A DNA stretch of 64,000 bases, from positions 1,179,782-1,243,781 of the forward strand of contig NZ_RCIP01000002.1 in assembly GCF_004000275.1 (NCBI RefSeq), in the 5' to 3' direction. The position numbers and the translations under genes were made by a program. This stretch comes from Saccharospirillum alexandrii. GTDB taxonomy: Bacteria > Pseudomonadota > Gammaproteobacteria > Pseudomonadales > Natronospirillaceae. The notes beneath the pieces were generated by a model. It was not told the origin of the DNA, did not search any database, and saw nothing but the letters and a program-made list of their open reading frames with translations. Positions 18,025-27,391 of this stretch are shown in pieces (the first letter of the stretch is position 1; each line of letters starts with the position of its first letter).

Positions 18025-19239
18025 TCACTTGGAGCCAGTGAATTCCGGGTAAGCGTCCATGCCGCACTCGGCAATGTCGACGCCTTCGTACTCTTCTTCC
18101 TCGGTGACACGAATGCCCATAACCGCCTTGAGGATGCCCCAGACAACCAGTGAGGCGACGAATACCCAGACGAAGATGGTCAGCGCACCGATGATCTGGC
18201 CAGAGAAGGTTGCGCCATCGTTAGTGAACGGCACCAGCAACAGACCCAGCAGACCGACGACACCGTGCACCGAGATGGCACCAACGGGGTCATCAATCTT
18301 CATTTTGTCGAGCGTCACGATGCTGAAGACCACAACCAGGCCACCCAGGGCACCGAACAGCGTGGCGAGCAGCGGGGTTGGTGTTGACGGTTCAGCGGTA
18401 ATGGCCACCAGGCCAGCCAGGGCACCGTTCAGGGCCATGGTCAGGTCAGCTTTCTTGAACCACAGGCGTGCCAGGATCAGAGCGGCAATAGAACCACCAG
18501 CGGCAGCAGCGTTGGTGTTCAGGAACACCAGGGCGACGGCGTTGGCGCTTTCGGCATCCGCGACTTTCAGTACGGAACCGCCGTTGAAGCCGAACCAGCC
18601 CATCCACAGGATGAAGGTACCCAGGGTCGCCAGCGGCAAGTTGGAGCCTGGAATGGCGTTGATTTCGCCGTTCTTGCCATACTTGCCCTTACGAGCACCC
18701 AGCAACAGAACACCAGCCAGTGCAGCAGACGCACCTGCCATGTGCACAATGCCAGAGCCTGCGAAGTCACTGAAGCCCAGGTCGCCCAGGGTGTACATGC
18801 CAAACACAGCCTGACCACCCCAGGTCCAGGAACCTTCCAGCGGGTAGATCACGCCGGTCATCACAACGGCAAACACCAGGAAGGCCCACAGCTTCATCCG
18901 CTCGGCAACCGCACCGGAGATGATCGACATGGCCGTGGCAACAAACACCACCTGGAAGAAGAAGTCGGAAGACGGTGAGTAGTAGCCGTCGCCGATTTCA
19001 GTAATGCCGGTCAGGAACAGGCCACCGTCGTACATGATGGCGTAACCGCAGATCAGGTACATGGTGCAGGAAATGGAATACAGCGCTACGTTCTTGGTCA
19101 GGATTTCTGTGGTGTTCTTGGCGCGGACCAGGCCGGCTTCGAGCATGGAGAAGCCCGCGGCCATCCACATCACCAGAGCGCCACAGATCAGAAAGTAAAA
19201 TGTATCGAGTGCGTATTGTACTTGCGTCAATTCGTTCAT
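18025..19239 (-). CDS. amtB: Ammonium transporter
   Basis: A 404-residue Amt/Rh family channel with about eleven membrane helices. The two pore histidines can be seen in SGIVHMAG and ISVHGVVG. The C-terminal tail (EEEEYEGVDIAECGMDAYPEF) is the conserved segment that GlnK contacts. It conducts ammonium across the inner membrane under nitrogen limitation. It lies 30 bases after the first PII gene, forming the standard glnK-amtB operon under a sigma-54-type promoter. There is no long signal peptide, unlike in E. coli AmtB. Confidence 0.95.
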   Translation of the reverse strand: MNELTQVQYALDTFYFLICGALVMWMAAGFSMLEAGLVRAKNTTEILTKNVALYSISCTMYLICGYAIMYDGGLFLTGITEIGDGYYSPSSDFFFQVVFVATAMSIISGAVAERMKLWAFLVFAVVMTGVIYPLEGSWTWGGQAVFGMYTLGDLGFSDFAGSGIVHMAGASAALAGVLLLGARKGKYGKNGEINAIPGSNLPLATLGTFILWMGWFGFNGGSVLKVADAESANAVALVFLNTNAAAAGGSIAALILARLWFKKADLTMALNGALAGLVAITAEPSTPTPLLATLFGALGGLVVVFSIVTLDKMKIDDPVGAISVHGVVGLLGLLLVPFTNDGATFSGQIIGALTIFVWVFVASLVVWGILKAVMGIRVTEEEEYEGVDIAECGMDAYPEFTGSK

Positions 19240-19269
19240 TGTTCAGTCTCTCCCGTTAGTCAACCCGGC

Positions 19270-19740
<471 letters not shown>

Positions 19741-19759
19741 TCATCCGTGGAGGGTCTAT

Positions 19760-19775
19760 AGCGAAGCCCGTGCCA
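19760..19775 (-). promoter_or_regulatory. Sigma-54 promoter of glnK-amtB
   Basis: The minus strand reads TGGCACGGGCTTCGCT, with an exact -24 TGGCAC and a -12 GC at the correct 10-base spacing. It fits the known NtrC/sigma-54 control of glnK-amtB in gammaproteobacteria. Confidence 0.7.
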
Positions 19776-19902
19776 ACTCGACTAACCCTTTAATATCAAG
19801 CAGTTAGCCATTGAACTGCGTCACAAACCACGTTGTGACGCACCGATTTGGAGCGCTGCACAATAAGTGTGCGGCATGAAAGCACCCCGATGGAGCACAG
19901 CC

Positions 19903-20151
19903 ATGAAACTGCCCGAAGACCTACTCGACCAGATCAGCCGTCAGGCGAGCGAACTGTTCAGCCAGGGCCAGCAGGCCCGCAGCGAGGTGCGCCAGAACTT
20001 GCGCAGCCTGATGCAAGCGCAACTGAGCAAACTCGATGTCGTCAGCCGCGAGGAGTTCGAAGCGCAACAGGCCGTGCTGCAGCGCACGCGCGAGCAACTG
20101 GCCGACCTTGAGCAACAACTGGCCGATCTGGAAAGCCGGCTAAAGCCATGA
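19903..20151 (+). CDS. ubiK: Ubiquinone biosynthesis accessory factor UbiK
   Basis: An 82-residue protein of the BMFP/YqiC family. It shows the family segment QAQLSKLDVVSREEFEAQQ and the C-terminal coiled coil (TREQLADLEQQLADLES). UbiK works with UbiJ in the cytosolic complex for aerobic ubiquinone synthesis and can fuse membranes in vitro. ATG 19903 is chosen because it follows GGAG and begins the conserved MKLPEDLLDQI region; an upstream in-frame GTG at 19867 would add 12 unconserved residues. Confidence 0.9.
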   Translation: MKLPEDLLDQISRQASELFSQGQQARSEVRQNLRSLMQAQLSKLDVVSREEFEAQQAVLQRTREQLADLEQQLADLESRLKP

Positions 20152-20223
20152 CTTCCGCCACTGGCCCGGGCCAGGCACTCGCCTACACTCACTGACATCT
20201 GGTTCCTAGCGGAGAGACACACG

Positions 20224-20829
20224 ATGCGCACCAACCCGTTGATCACCCCGGCACTGGCCGGCACTGCTTTACTGTTGCTATGCGTGCCTGCCCAGGCATC
20301 TGACCACACAAAAACAGCGCTGATCGATATGGAGGATGCGCGGTCAGGGGGCTTTGGCGGGCCACTGGTTAAGCTGGGACCGGTCAACGGTGACAATGCC
20401 GTCATGATCGGTGGCGAGGGTGGCGCAACCTTCACTTCGGGCTCCCATTCGCTGATCATCGGCGGTGCCGGTTACGGCCTGGTCAATGAACTGGAATGGG
20501 ACGACACCGGGCGCAAGCTGGAGATGGGCTATGCAGGCTTGCTGATGGGCTATACCCACCAGCCCGATCGGGTGGTGCACTGGGAAAGCAAGGTATTGCT
20601 GGGGGCGGGGAATGTATCCATCGTCGACAGCGGCGGCAGCGACGATGAAGATGCCAACTTCCTGGTCAGCGAATTCAGCCTCTCCGGCGAGGTCAATGTG
20701 ACCGACTTTCTGGAAATCGGCATCGGCGGTGCCTATCGGCTGACCAGCGAACCACTGATCGACAACCTGGATGCCAGCGACATCTCCGGCCCCAGCGTAT
20801 TCATCAGCTTCCAGTTCGGGCAGATCTAG
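20224..20829 (+). CDS. Exported protein, possible outer-membrane barrel
   Basis: A 201-residue protein with a Sec signal peptide ending near VPAQA (residue 25). The mature part is rich in Gly and in alternating hydrophobic strands, for example SHSLIIGGAGYGL and LEMGYAGLLMGYTH, and ends with SVFISFQFGQI. This is compatible with a small eight-stranded outer-membrane barrel. The last residue is Ile rather than the usual Phe, so BAM targeting is uncertain. It has a good GGAGAG ribosome site, and I do not recognise the family. Confidence 0.65.
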   Translation: MRTNPLITPALAGTALLLLCVPAQASDHTKTALIDMEDARSGGFGGPLVKLGPVNGDNAVMIGGEGGATFTSGSHSLIIGGAGYGLVNELEWDDTGRKLEMGYAGLLMGYTHQPDRVVHWESKVLLGAGNVSIVDSGGSDDEDANFLVSEFSLSGEVNVTDFLEIGIGGAYRLTSEPLIDNLDASDISGPSVFISFQFGQI

Positions 20830-20874
20830 TAACTCGAGTTTCGGAGTTAAGGTTATTCACATCGCCTTGAGCCC

Positions 20875-21058
20875 GCGACGGATGGCAGGGCTGCTACTGA
20901 GGGGGCGCCGTGGATACATCCGTGTAGGCTTAACTTCGGGATATGAATCCCATCCATGGGATTCACCCTACGGGCTCGCTTCGCTCATGCTAAAACGCTC
21001 CCGGCGTTTTAGTCCATGCCTCAGATACCCCCACAGAAGCAGCCCTGCCAGCCGACGC
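20875..21058. repeat. Structured intergenic repeat, family B copy 2
   Basis: A 184-base element closed by a long stem: 20884-20905 pairs with 21028-21049 with two mismatches, and pairing continues outward as GCGACGGAT against GCCGACGC. Inner parts match copies 1 and 3: GAATCCCATCCATGGGATTC at about 20945-20964, an AAAACGC..GCGTTTT hairpin at about 20992-21010 and a conserved CGGGCTCGCT..CGCTCATGC block. It lies between the convergent genes ending at 20829 and 21097. Confidence 0.82.
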
Positions 21059-21096
21059 TAACCCAGTGCGGAATTTGAAATTTGAGCCTAAAAGCC

Positions 21097-21996
21097 CTAA
21101 TAGCCGGAGAATTGGATATCAATCTTCCGCATCAGGCTCAGCCCGATGTGCTGATCATAGTACGCCGCTTCATTGATGAATGCCCCGTATAAGGTTTCAG
21201 TGCCTTCATAATTCAGGGTTTCACCTTCCAGCGTAATGAACAGCGGGTCGCCCGGTTGAATGGGCTGGTAATCGGTGTCTTGCCGATCGGGATGAATCAT
21301 CGCCGTCAGTTCACCACGTTCATTTTCCGGCAGTTTTAGCTTTTCGACAAACTGGAACCCTGGCAAAGACGCTGGCAATTCTGGCTGATTACCCGCGCGC
21401 ACGGCCGCCAGATAATCCAGCCCAAGGCGGGTAGCCTGGCGCGTTTTGTCAAACACATCCCAGCGCAACATGCCCTGAGGCACGGGCCCCACCTCCACCA
21501 GCAAGCCATGATGTTTCGCCAGTGAGATCAGGAAATTATCGCCCAGGCGATCTTCCGGCTCATAAAACAACGTAACCTCAGGCATCTGCTGCTTGATGTA
21601 GAACGCCATGCCCACCACCAGCGCATCGTCTGATTTGATCACCAGGGTAGTGCCCATATTGGCAGTGGTGGTGTGCAGATCGATGATGAAATCGACGCGG
21701 GGGGCGTCTTTTGGGCCTAGCAGAGTGTTCAGTGATTTGGCTCGGTTCTGCTCGTAGCCGCAGAGGCTGTGGTCGGAGAGGTCATCCCAGCTGAACTGCC
21801 GGTTCAGATCCTGATCGAGGTAACGCCGGTTGCAGCCATTGGCCTTGGGGTTGGCCAGATGCAGCTCGGTCACCAGGCCGTCCCGGCAGATTTCTTCGGG
21901 GTTATTGCGCCAGTGTTTGAGCAAATGCACCCCGGTAAGTTCATTACCGTGAGTACCGCCAGTGATGGCAACGTGTTTGATCGGGGATGTCGACAT
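21097..21996 (-). CDS. Aspartoacylase-like zinc carboxypeptidase
   Basis: A 299-residue protein of the aspartoacylase/succinylglutamate desuccinylase family (M14-like). The zinc site is readable: GGTHGNE gives His and Glu, and DLHTTT gives the second His. Members release acetate or another acyl group from N-acyl amino acids such as N-acetylaspartate. The C-terminal beta domain typical of aspartoacylase is present (PGDPLFITLEG). It has no operon partner, and the natural substrate is not shown by context. Confidence 0.85.
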   Translation of the reverse strand: MSTSPIKHVAITGGTHGNELTGVHLLKHWRNNPEEICRDGLVTELHLANPKANGCNRRYLDQDLNRQFSWDDLSDHSLCGYEQNRAKSLNTLLGPKDAPRVDFIIDLHTTTANMGTTLVIKSDDALVVGMAFYIKQQMPEVTLFYEPEDRLGDNFLISLAKHHGLLVEVGPVPQGMLRWDVFDKTRQATRLGLDYLAAVRAGNQPELPASLPGFQFVEKLKLPENERGELTAMIHPDRQDTDYQPIQPGDPLFITLEGETLNYEGTETLYGAFINEAAYYDQHIGLSLMRKIDIQFSGY

Positions 21997-22318
21997 GGGG
22001 CACCTGCTTGGCTTAGCTGTATTCTTCTACCCAGTATGAGGTAGTTGGAGAAAAAGCCAATCCCTCACCACATTCAGTCTACCCAAGGTGACTGATGAGA
22101 GGGGTCAACAAGGCGATGGCGGTTATTACTCGACTTAAGATTGAAAGGCAGCGACCAATTGAGTGTCAGGTGCCGGGTATATCTATCTGGGGTAGTCCGC
22201 AGCAGGGATGCTGCGGTCTAGGCCCCATGGATGGGTCCACGCCGACCCCAGATATATATATACCCGGTGCCTGACACGGACGACTGGTACCGAGGCAACC
22301 CAAACGCCGAAGGTTCAG
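21997..22318. other. Spacer holding a family A repeat
   Basis: This 322-base gap contains the structured repeat at 22163-22277 and otherwise the promoter region of the aspartoacylase gene (start at 21996). I see no further gene in it. Confidence 0.6.
22163..22277. repeat. Structured intergenic repeat, family A copy 1
   Basis: About 30 bases at each end pair with few mismatches (GTGTCAGG at 22163 with CCTGACAC at 22270). Inside are a CCGCAGCA..TGCTGCGG hairpin (about 22197-22215), CTAGG and a GGGTCCACGCCGA block. Copies 2 and 3 lie at 35766-35858 and 35936-36048. Confidence 0.82.
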
Positions 22319-23248
22319 TTACTTAACCAGCCCAATCTCGCGCAACCGTTCCATCAGGTATTCATCGCTGGTGATCGGTGGGTAGCGTTTCGGGTTGTCT
22401 TCGGTGACGCACTGCGGCAGTGCATCCAGCGAGGTGCCCGGGTTTGGGTGGACAAAGAACGGAATGGAGAACCGCGATACCTTGCCGGCCTCGCCTTTGG
22501 GGTTAACCACACGGTGCGTGGTTGAAGGCAACACATGGTTGGTCAGGCGCTGCAGCATGTCGCCGACGTTGCAGATGATGGTGCCTTCAATCATCGAAAT
22601 GCCGACCCACTCGCCGCGCATGTTCTTCACTTCCAGACCTTCCTGCTCGGAACCGACCAGCAGCGTGATCAGGTTGATGTCTTCGTGTGCCCCGGCGCGC
22701 ACATTGGGCAGATTCGGATCGGTGATCGGCGGGTAATGCAGTGGCCGGAGAATGCTGTTGCCGTAGTTCACCTTTTCGTCGAAATAGTGCCGGTCTTCGC
22801 CGATAAACAAGGCAAACGCTTGCAGCAGTTCCTGAGACAGCGCATCCAGCTCGTAGTAGAGCCGCAACATGGCGTCCTTGAACTCGGGCACTTCTTCCGG
22901 CCAGACGTTCGGAGTCAGGTCTTTGTGTGGCGCTTCGCCTTCGATCTCGCGGCCCACATGCCAGAACTCCTTCAGGTCGACGTGTTCGGCGTTCTTGGCA
23001 ATCTCGGTACCGAAGGGAGTATAACCCCGGGTGCCACCATTATTCTTGAAATAGGCTTTCTTGGTGTCATCGGGCAGCGCGAAGACTTTCTCGGCCGCGC
23101 GCAGGGCATTAATGGCCACCGACGAATCGATGCCATGGCCGGTTATGCCGGCAAAGCCCCAGGCCTGATAGGCCGCGCCCATTTCCTGAACAAAGCCTTC
23201 GGGGTCGGTTTTGAAACGGCGTAAATCGAGCGTAGGAATGGTGTTCAT
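22319..23248 (-). CDS. 2-oxoglutarate/Fe(II) dioxygenase, isopenicillin N synthase family
   Basis: A 309-residue non-haem iron oxygenase. The iron ligands are readable as His-188, Asp-190 (AHEDINLITLL) and His-245 (STTHRVV). The 2-oxoglutarate anchor is Arg-259/Ser-261 (RFSIPFF). The N-terminal DIOX_N region is also present. Enzymes of this family hydroxylate small molecules; thymine 7-hydroxylase, which acts on a pyrimidine base, is one eukaryotic member. The gene lies 176 bases downstream of a nucleoside-type ABC importer on the same strand, so a nucleobase or nucleoside substrate is plausible, though this is inference. Confidence 0.85.
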   Translation of the reverse strand: MNTIPTLDLRRFKTDPEGFVQEMGAAYQAWGFAGITGHGIDSSVAINALRAAEKVFALPDDTKKAYFKNNGGTRGYTPFGTEIAKNAEHVDLKEFWHVGREIEGEAPHKDLTPNVWPEEVPEFKDAMLRLYYELDALSQELLQAFALFIGEDRHYFDEKVNYGNSILRPLHYPPITDPNLPNVRAGAHEDINLITLLVGSEQEGLEVKNMRGEWVGISMIEGTIICNVGDMLQRLTNHVLPSTTHRVVNPKGEAGKVSRFSIPFFVHPNPGTSLDALPQCVTEDNPKRYPPITSDEYLMERLREIGLVK

Positions 23249-23424
23249 ATCGGCAGTCTCTCGTTCAGGCGATGCCTGATAATACGGTTATCCCCCGCCA
23301 CGGTCGCAATGCCGCAGCGGGGAATGGTCTCAGTGAGATCCCGAATCGTGTCGGGTGAGGCGTTAATGCGCCTTCTGATCTCAAGTGTGTGACTGGTCCG
23401 GCCAGGGATCACCTGGCCCAAGGA

Positions 23425-24411
23425 TCAGGCACGTTCTTTCACATAGGGCTTACCAATGGCCTTGGGCGCCACAGCGCGGCCGATAAAGCCACCCAGCAAC
23501 ACAACGGTCAGAATGTACGGCAATGCCTCTACCAACTGAACCGGCACTTCAAAGCCGAAAATAATGGCACCCTGACTGCGGTCGGCAATGGCTTGCAAGG
23601 CCCCGAACAGCAAACAGGCCAGCATGGTGGTTTTGGGCCGCCACTTGCCGAAAATCAGGGCGGCCAGCGCCATATAGCCTTTACCCGCACTCATGTTCGG
23701 CGAGAACTGAGCGGTCAGTGCCACGGCCAGGTACACCCCGGCAAAGCCGGCCAGAACGCCACACACCAGCAACGCCAGGTAGCGCACCTGGGTTACGGAA
23801 ATACCGGCCGTATCAACAGCCTGGGGGTTTTCACCCGTGGCCCGCAGCCGCAAACCGAAACGGGTACGGAACAGCACAAACCAGCAAAGCGGCACCGCCA
23901 GAAAGGCCAGATACACCAGAATATAGTGACCACTGAGCAATTCGGAGTAGATGCCACCGATAATCGGCACATCGGCCAGAGCATCGGCAAAGGGGAAGAC
24001 GATCGGCTCGAAGCGGGCGTTCAGTTCCTCGGCCCGGCTGACCAGGTTGGGCGTGTTGCCGCCCTGGCTGAACCAGTAGTTCCCCACCGCCGCCGTCAGG
24101 CCCGCGGCCAGAATATTAATCGCCAGACCCGAGACCACATGGTCACCGTTGTGGGTGACGGTGGCAAAGGCGTGCAGTTGGGCAAAGACAACCGAGGCCA
24201 TGATGCCCGCGAGCAGGCCCATCCACGGCGAGCCGGTGTAATAGGCCGCCGAAGCACCGGCGAAGGCGCTGATCAGAATCTTGCCTTCCAGTGCTATGTT
24301 CACAATGCCCGAACGCTCGGAGAACATGCCGGCCAGAGCGGCAAAAATCAGCGGCGTGGCATTGCGCAGCGTGGCGTCCAGAATCAGAATTATGCTGTCG
24401 AATAGTTCCAT
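23425..24411 (-). CDS. Nucleoside-type ABC transporter permease 2
   Basis: A 328-residue inner-membrane permease of the BPD_transp_2 family, as found in BMP-dependent nucleoside importers (NupQ/YufQ type). About eight to ten hydrophobic helices can be seen, and TLRNATPLIFAALAGMFSERSGIVNIALEG is the family's N-terminal signature region. It pairs with the permease encoded immediately upstream (2-base gap) to form the channel. It is the last transporter gene of the operon. Confidence 0.9.
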   Translation of the reverse strand: MELFDSIILILDATLRNATPLIFAALAGMFSERSGIVNIALEGKILISAFAGASAAYYTGSPWMGLLAGIMASVVFAQLHAFATVTHNGDHVVSGLAINILAAGLTAAVGNYWFSQGGNTPNLVSRAEELNARFEPIVFPFADALADVPIIGGIYSELLSGHYILVYLAFLAVPLCWFVLFRTRFGLRLRATGENPQAVDTAGISVTQVRYLALLVCGVLAGFAGVYLAVALTAQFSPNMSAGKGYMALAALIFGKWRPKTTMLACLLFGALQAIADRSQGAIIFGFEVPVQLVEALPYILTVVLLGGFIGRAVAPKAIGKPYVKERA

Positions 24412-24413
24412 GA

Positions 24414-25544
24414 TCAGGCCTCCGCCGCGAGTTCTTCAGAGGCCTTTCTGCGGTTGCTGGTTACCCGCAAATAGAGCCGTTCAATCGGATGCTTCATCAT
24501 GTTTTGCAAGGCGCCCGAGAACAGGATAACCAGCCCCTGCAACACCACGACAATGCGTGCGTCTACCGAGTATTCGAACTGCAATTCACTGCCGCCCTGG
24601 GTGAGGAAGCCGAACAGCAAACTGGCGATCACGATGCCGAAAGGGTGATTGCGCCCCATCAGAGCAACCGCAATACCGGTGAAACCCATCTGGTTGACCA
24701 GATTCAGCTTGATCTGGTGGGCTTCACCCTGCACCACGTTCAGCGCCATAAAGCCGGCCAGACCACCGCCAATGATCATGATCATGATGACGGTACCCGG
24801 AATGCTGATGCCACCGTACTGGGCACCGGAGGCGTTGCTGCCCATGGCCCGTACTTCATAGCCCCAGCGGGTCCGCCAGAGGAAGAACCAGACGGCAAAG
24901 GCAACAAACAGCGCCCAGAACATCGACAGGTTAAGCGGTGAGCGATCAATTGAAATACCAATCAGCGCCAGCGCTTCATGCATTTTCGGGATCCAGGAAG
25001 ACGGATCAAAGACCGCACTTTCCACCGACATGGTGCCGGCCGGCTTCATGAAGTTGATCAACAGGTAGTTCATCAGCGAGGCGGCGATGAAGTTGAACAT
25101 GATGGTGGTAATAACGATGTGCGAGCCGCGCTTGGCCTGCAGCCAGGCGGGAATCAGCGCCCAGAGGCCACCGAACACAAAGGCCGCAATAATGCTGATC
25201 GGCAGCAACACAATAAACGGCACATGGCCGCCCAGCCCCAGACAGACCAGGCCGACGCCCAGTGCGCCGATATAGGCCTGGCCTTCACCACCGATGTTGA
25301 ACATACCGGCCTGAAACACCACCGCCACGGCCAGCCCGGTAAAGATGTAACTGGTCATGTAATAAAGGGTGTAGCCCCAGCCATAGGAGCTGCCAAAGGC
25401 GCCATAAACCATGGCCTGTAACGCATCGAGCGGATTAATGTTCAGATACCAGAAGACCAGAGCCGCTGCCAGGGCCGCCATGGCCACGTTGGCCAGAGGG
25501 ATGACCCCTACGGTGATCCAGGCGGGTATTCGGTGTTGACTCAT
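24414..25544 (-). CDS. Nucleoside-type ABC transporter permease 1
   Basis: A 376-residue permease of the same family (NupP/YufP type), longer than its partner at both ends. It has about nine membrane helices and the FNIGGEGQAYIGALG motif that is conserved in these importers. Its start overlaps the stop of the ATPase gene by 4 bases, so translation is coupled. Confidence 0.9.
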   Translation of the reverse strand: MSQHRIPAWITVGVIPLANVAMAALAAALVFWYLNINPLDALQAMVYGAFGSSYGWGYTLYYMTSYIFTGLAVAVVFQAGMFNIGGEGQAYIGALGVGLVCLGLGGHVPFIVLLPISIIAAFVFGGLWALIPAWLQAKRGSHIVITTIMFNFIAASLMNYLLINFMKPAGTMSVESAVFDPSSWIPKMHEALALIGISIDRSPLNLSMFWALFVAFAVWFFLWRTRWGYEVRAMGSNASGAQYGGISIPGTVIMIMIIGGGLAGFMALNVVQGEAHQIKLNLVNQMGFTGIAVALMGRNHPFGIVIASLLFGFLTQGGSELQFEYSVDARIVVVLQGLVILFSGALQNMMKHPIERLYLRVTSNRRKASEELAAEA

Positions 25545-27118
25545 GCTGGTTCCTCCGCCTGCAACGCCTTGATGTCATCGGGAACAATGTTGGCCATCAT
25601 CAGGCCAAGGGTCCGTTCGTCGGCTTTGTCGGCTGGTACTTCGCCGACGATGGTGCCGTCGAACATCACCAGAATGCGGTCTGACAAAGAGCGGATTTCA
25701 TCCAGCTCAACCGAGACCAGCAAAATGGCCTTGCCAGCGTCGCGCATTTCCAGGATACGTTTGTGAATGGATTCGATCGCGCCAATGTCGACGCCCCGTG
25801 TTGGCTGTCCAATCAGCAGGACATCCGGGTTTTGTTCGATTTCGCGGGCAATCACCAGCTTTTGCTGATTACCCCCGGAGAAGTTGGCCGTTTTGAGATA
25901 GGGATCCTGCGGGCGAACGTCCCAGCGTTCCATCTTTTCCTTACAGTCTTCAATAATAGCGCCTTGCTTCATTTGCAAGGCACCGTTGTATTCGTGGTTG
26001 CGGTGGTAGCCAAGAACAAAGGCTTCGTAAGCCGAAAACGTGTTAATCAGGCCCATGCGATGCCGGTCTTCCGGAATGTGCCCGATGCCAGCCTTGCGTA
26101 CTTGCGACGGGTTCATCGGGTGCTGGACATCGAGGGTGTGGCCGTTCAAATCGATGGTACCACTGTCGACCGGGGTAATGCCCGCCAGCGTTTCCAGCAG
26201 TTCGGACTGGCCATTGCCGGAAACCCCGGCAATACCAACGATCTCGCCGGCACGCACATCCAAAGAGACGTTATCGAGGCGTTTAACCCCGGCGCTGTCG
26301 GTCATGCTCAGATTGCGAACCGACAGCTTCACATCACCCGGGGCTGAATCGCCTTTGTCGACTTGCAACAATACCTTGCGACCGACCATCAGCTCCGCCA
26401 GTTCTTCCTGGTTGGTCTCGGCCGTTTTGACATGGGCGACCATCTCGCCGCGCCGCATCACCGATACGTTGTCGGTCGCCGCCAGAATCTCGCGTAATTT
26501 ATGGGTAATCAGAATAACCGTGGTGCCCTGAGCCTTCAGCGAGTCGAGTACTTTGAACAGATGCTCGGTTTCCTGCGGGGTCAGCACGCCGGTGGGTTCG
26601 TCCAAAATCAGAATCCGGGCGCCGCGATACAGGGCCTTAAGAATTTCGATGCGTTGCTGAAACCCTACCGACAATTCTTCAACGGGCTGGTCCAGCGGTA
26701 CCGACAGGCCGAATTCATCCGATAACCGGTTCAGTTCAGTTCGGGCTTTATCGAGGCTGTCATCAATCAGTTCACCGCTCTCGGCGCCCAGAACGACGTT
26801 CTCCAGCGCAGTAAAGTTCTGAATCAGCATGAAATGCTGATGGACCATGCCAATGCCGGACGCAATGGCGGTTTTGGAATCCCTGATCTTCAGCACCTGG
26901 CCATCGATGGCAATGTCACCCTGGTCGGCTTCGTAAAAGCCGTAGATGATGCTCATCAGCGTGGACTTGCCAGCACCGTTTTCGCCGACGATGCCGTGAA
27001 TGGTGCCTTTTTCGACCTTCAGATCGATGTTCTTATTGGCATGTACCGCACCAAAGTGCTTGTCGATGCCGCGCAGCTCGAGGGCGTATTCTGCAGCAGA
27101 GTGGGTCTGGGCAGTCAT
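25541..27118 (-). CDS. Nucleoside-type ABC transporter ATPase (two ABC domains)
   Basis: A 525-residue ATPase with two fused ABC domains, as in the NupO/RbsA group. The first domain has Walker A GENGAGKST near residue 45, signature LSVGFQQRIE near 149 and Walker B LILDEPTG. The second has a degenerate Walker A (GVSGNGQSE) and signature FSGGNQQKLV, a common asymmetry in this group. It powers import by the two following permeases. The solute-binding protein gene lies upstream behind a terminator, which would raise binding-protein expression over the pump. Confidence 0.93.
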   Translation of the reverse strand: MTAQTHSAAEYALELRGIDKHFGAVHANKNIDLKVEKGTIHGIVGENGAGKSTLMSIIYGFYEADQGDIAIDGQVLKIRDSKTAIASGIGMVHQHFMLIQNFTALENVVLGAESGELIDDSLDKARTELNRLSDEFGLSVPLDQPVEELSVGFQQRIEILKALYRGARILILDEPTGVLTPQETEHLFKVLDSLKAQGTTVILITHKLREILAATDNVSVMRRGEMVAHVKTAETNQEELAELMVGRKVLLQVDKGDSAPGDVKLSVRNLSMTDSAGVKRLDNVSLDVRAGEIVGIAGVSGNGQSELLETLAGITPVDSGTIDLNGHTLDVQHPMNPSQVRKAGIGHIPEDRHRMGLINTFSAYEAFVLGYHRNHEYNGALQMKQGAIIEDCKEKMERWDVRPQDPYLKTANFSGGNQQKLVIAREIEQNPDVLLIGQPTRGVDIGAIESIHKRILEMRDAGKAILLVSVELDEIRSLSDRILVMFDGTIVGEVPADKADERTLGLMMANIVPDDIKALQAEEPA

Positions 27119-27343
27119 GGGTCACCCGGTCAGTAGAGGTTAATGGAAACGCTGTATGCTCTGAGAGTAGCCGAACATGCGTCGGGTCTCACTCGGTTCG
27201 GAAATCGTCCGGACCGTACGTCGCCCTCCCCCGGAGTCTGACAGACAACGCGGAAGGGCGTTAATAATACATCGGCCGGAACCGGGGCAGGCCCGGGAAC
27301 CGGCCGGATAGGATGTGACCGTCAAGAATCATCACCCCAATAA

Positions 27344-27373
27344 AAAAGCACTTGCCGCCAGGCAGGTGCTTTT
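27344..27373 (-). terminator. Terminator after the first BMP gene
   Basis: AAAAGCAC (27344-27351) pairs with GTGCTTTT (27366-27373), with further pairing inside (TTGCC/GGCAG). On the minus strand a TTTTTTATT run follows. It probably attenuates read-through from the binding-protein gene into the ABC genes. Confidence 0.8.
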
Positions 27374-27391
27374 AACAGCATCGAGCTGTGA

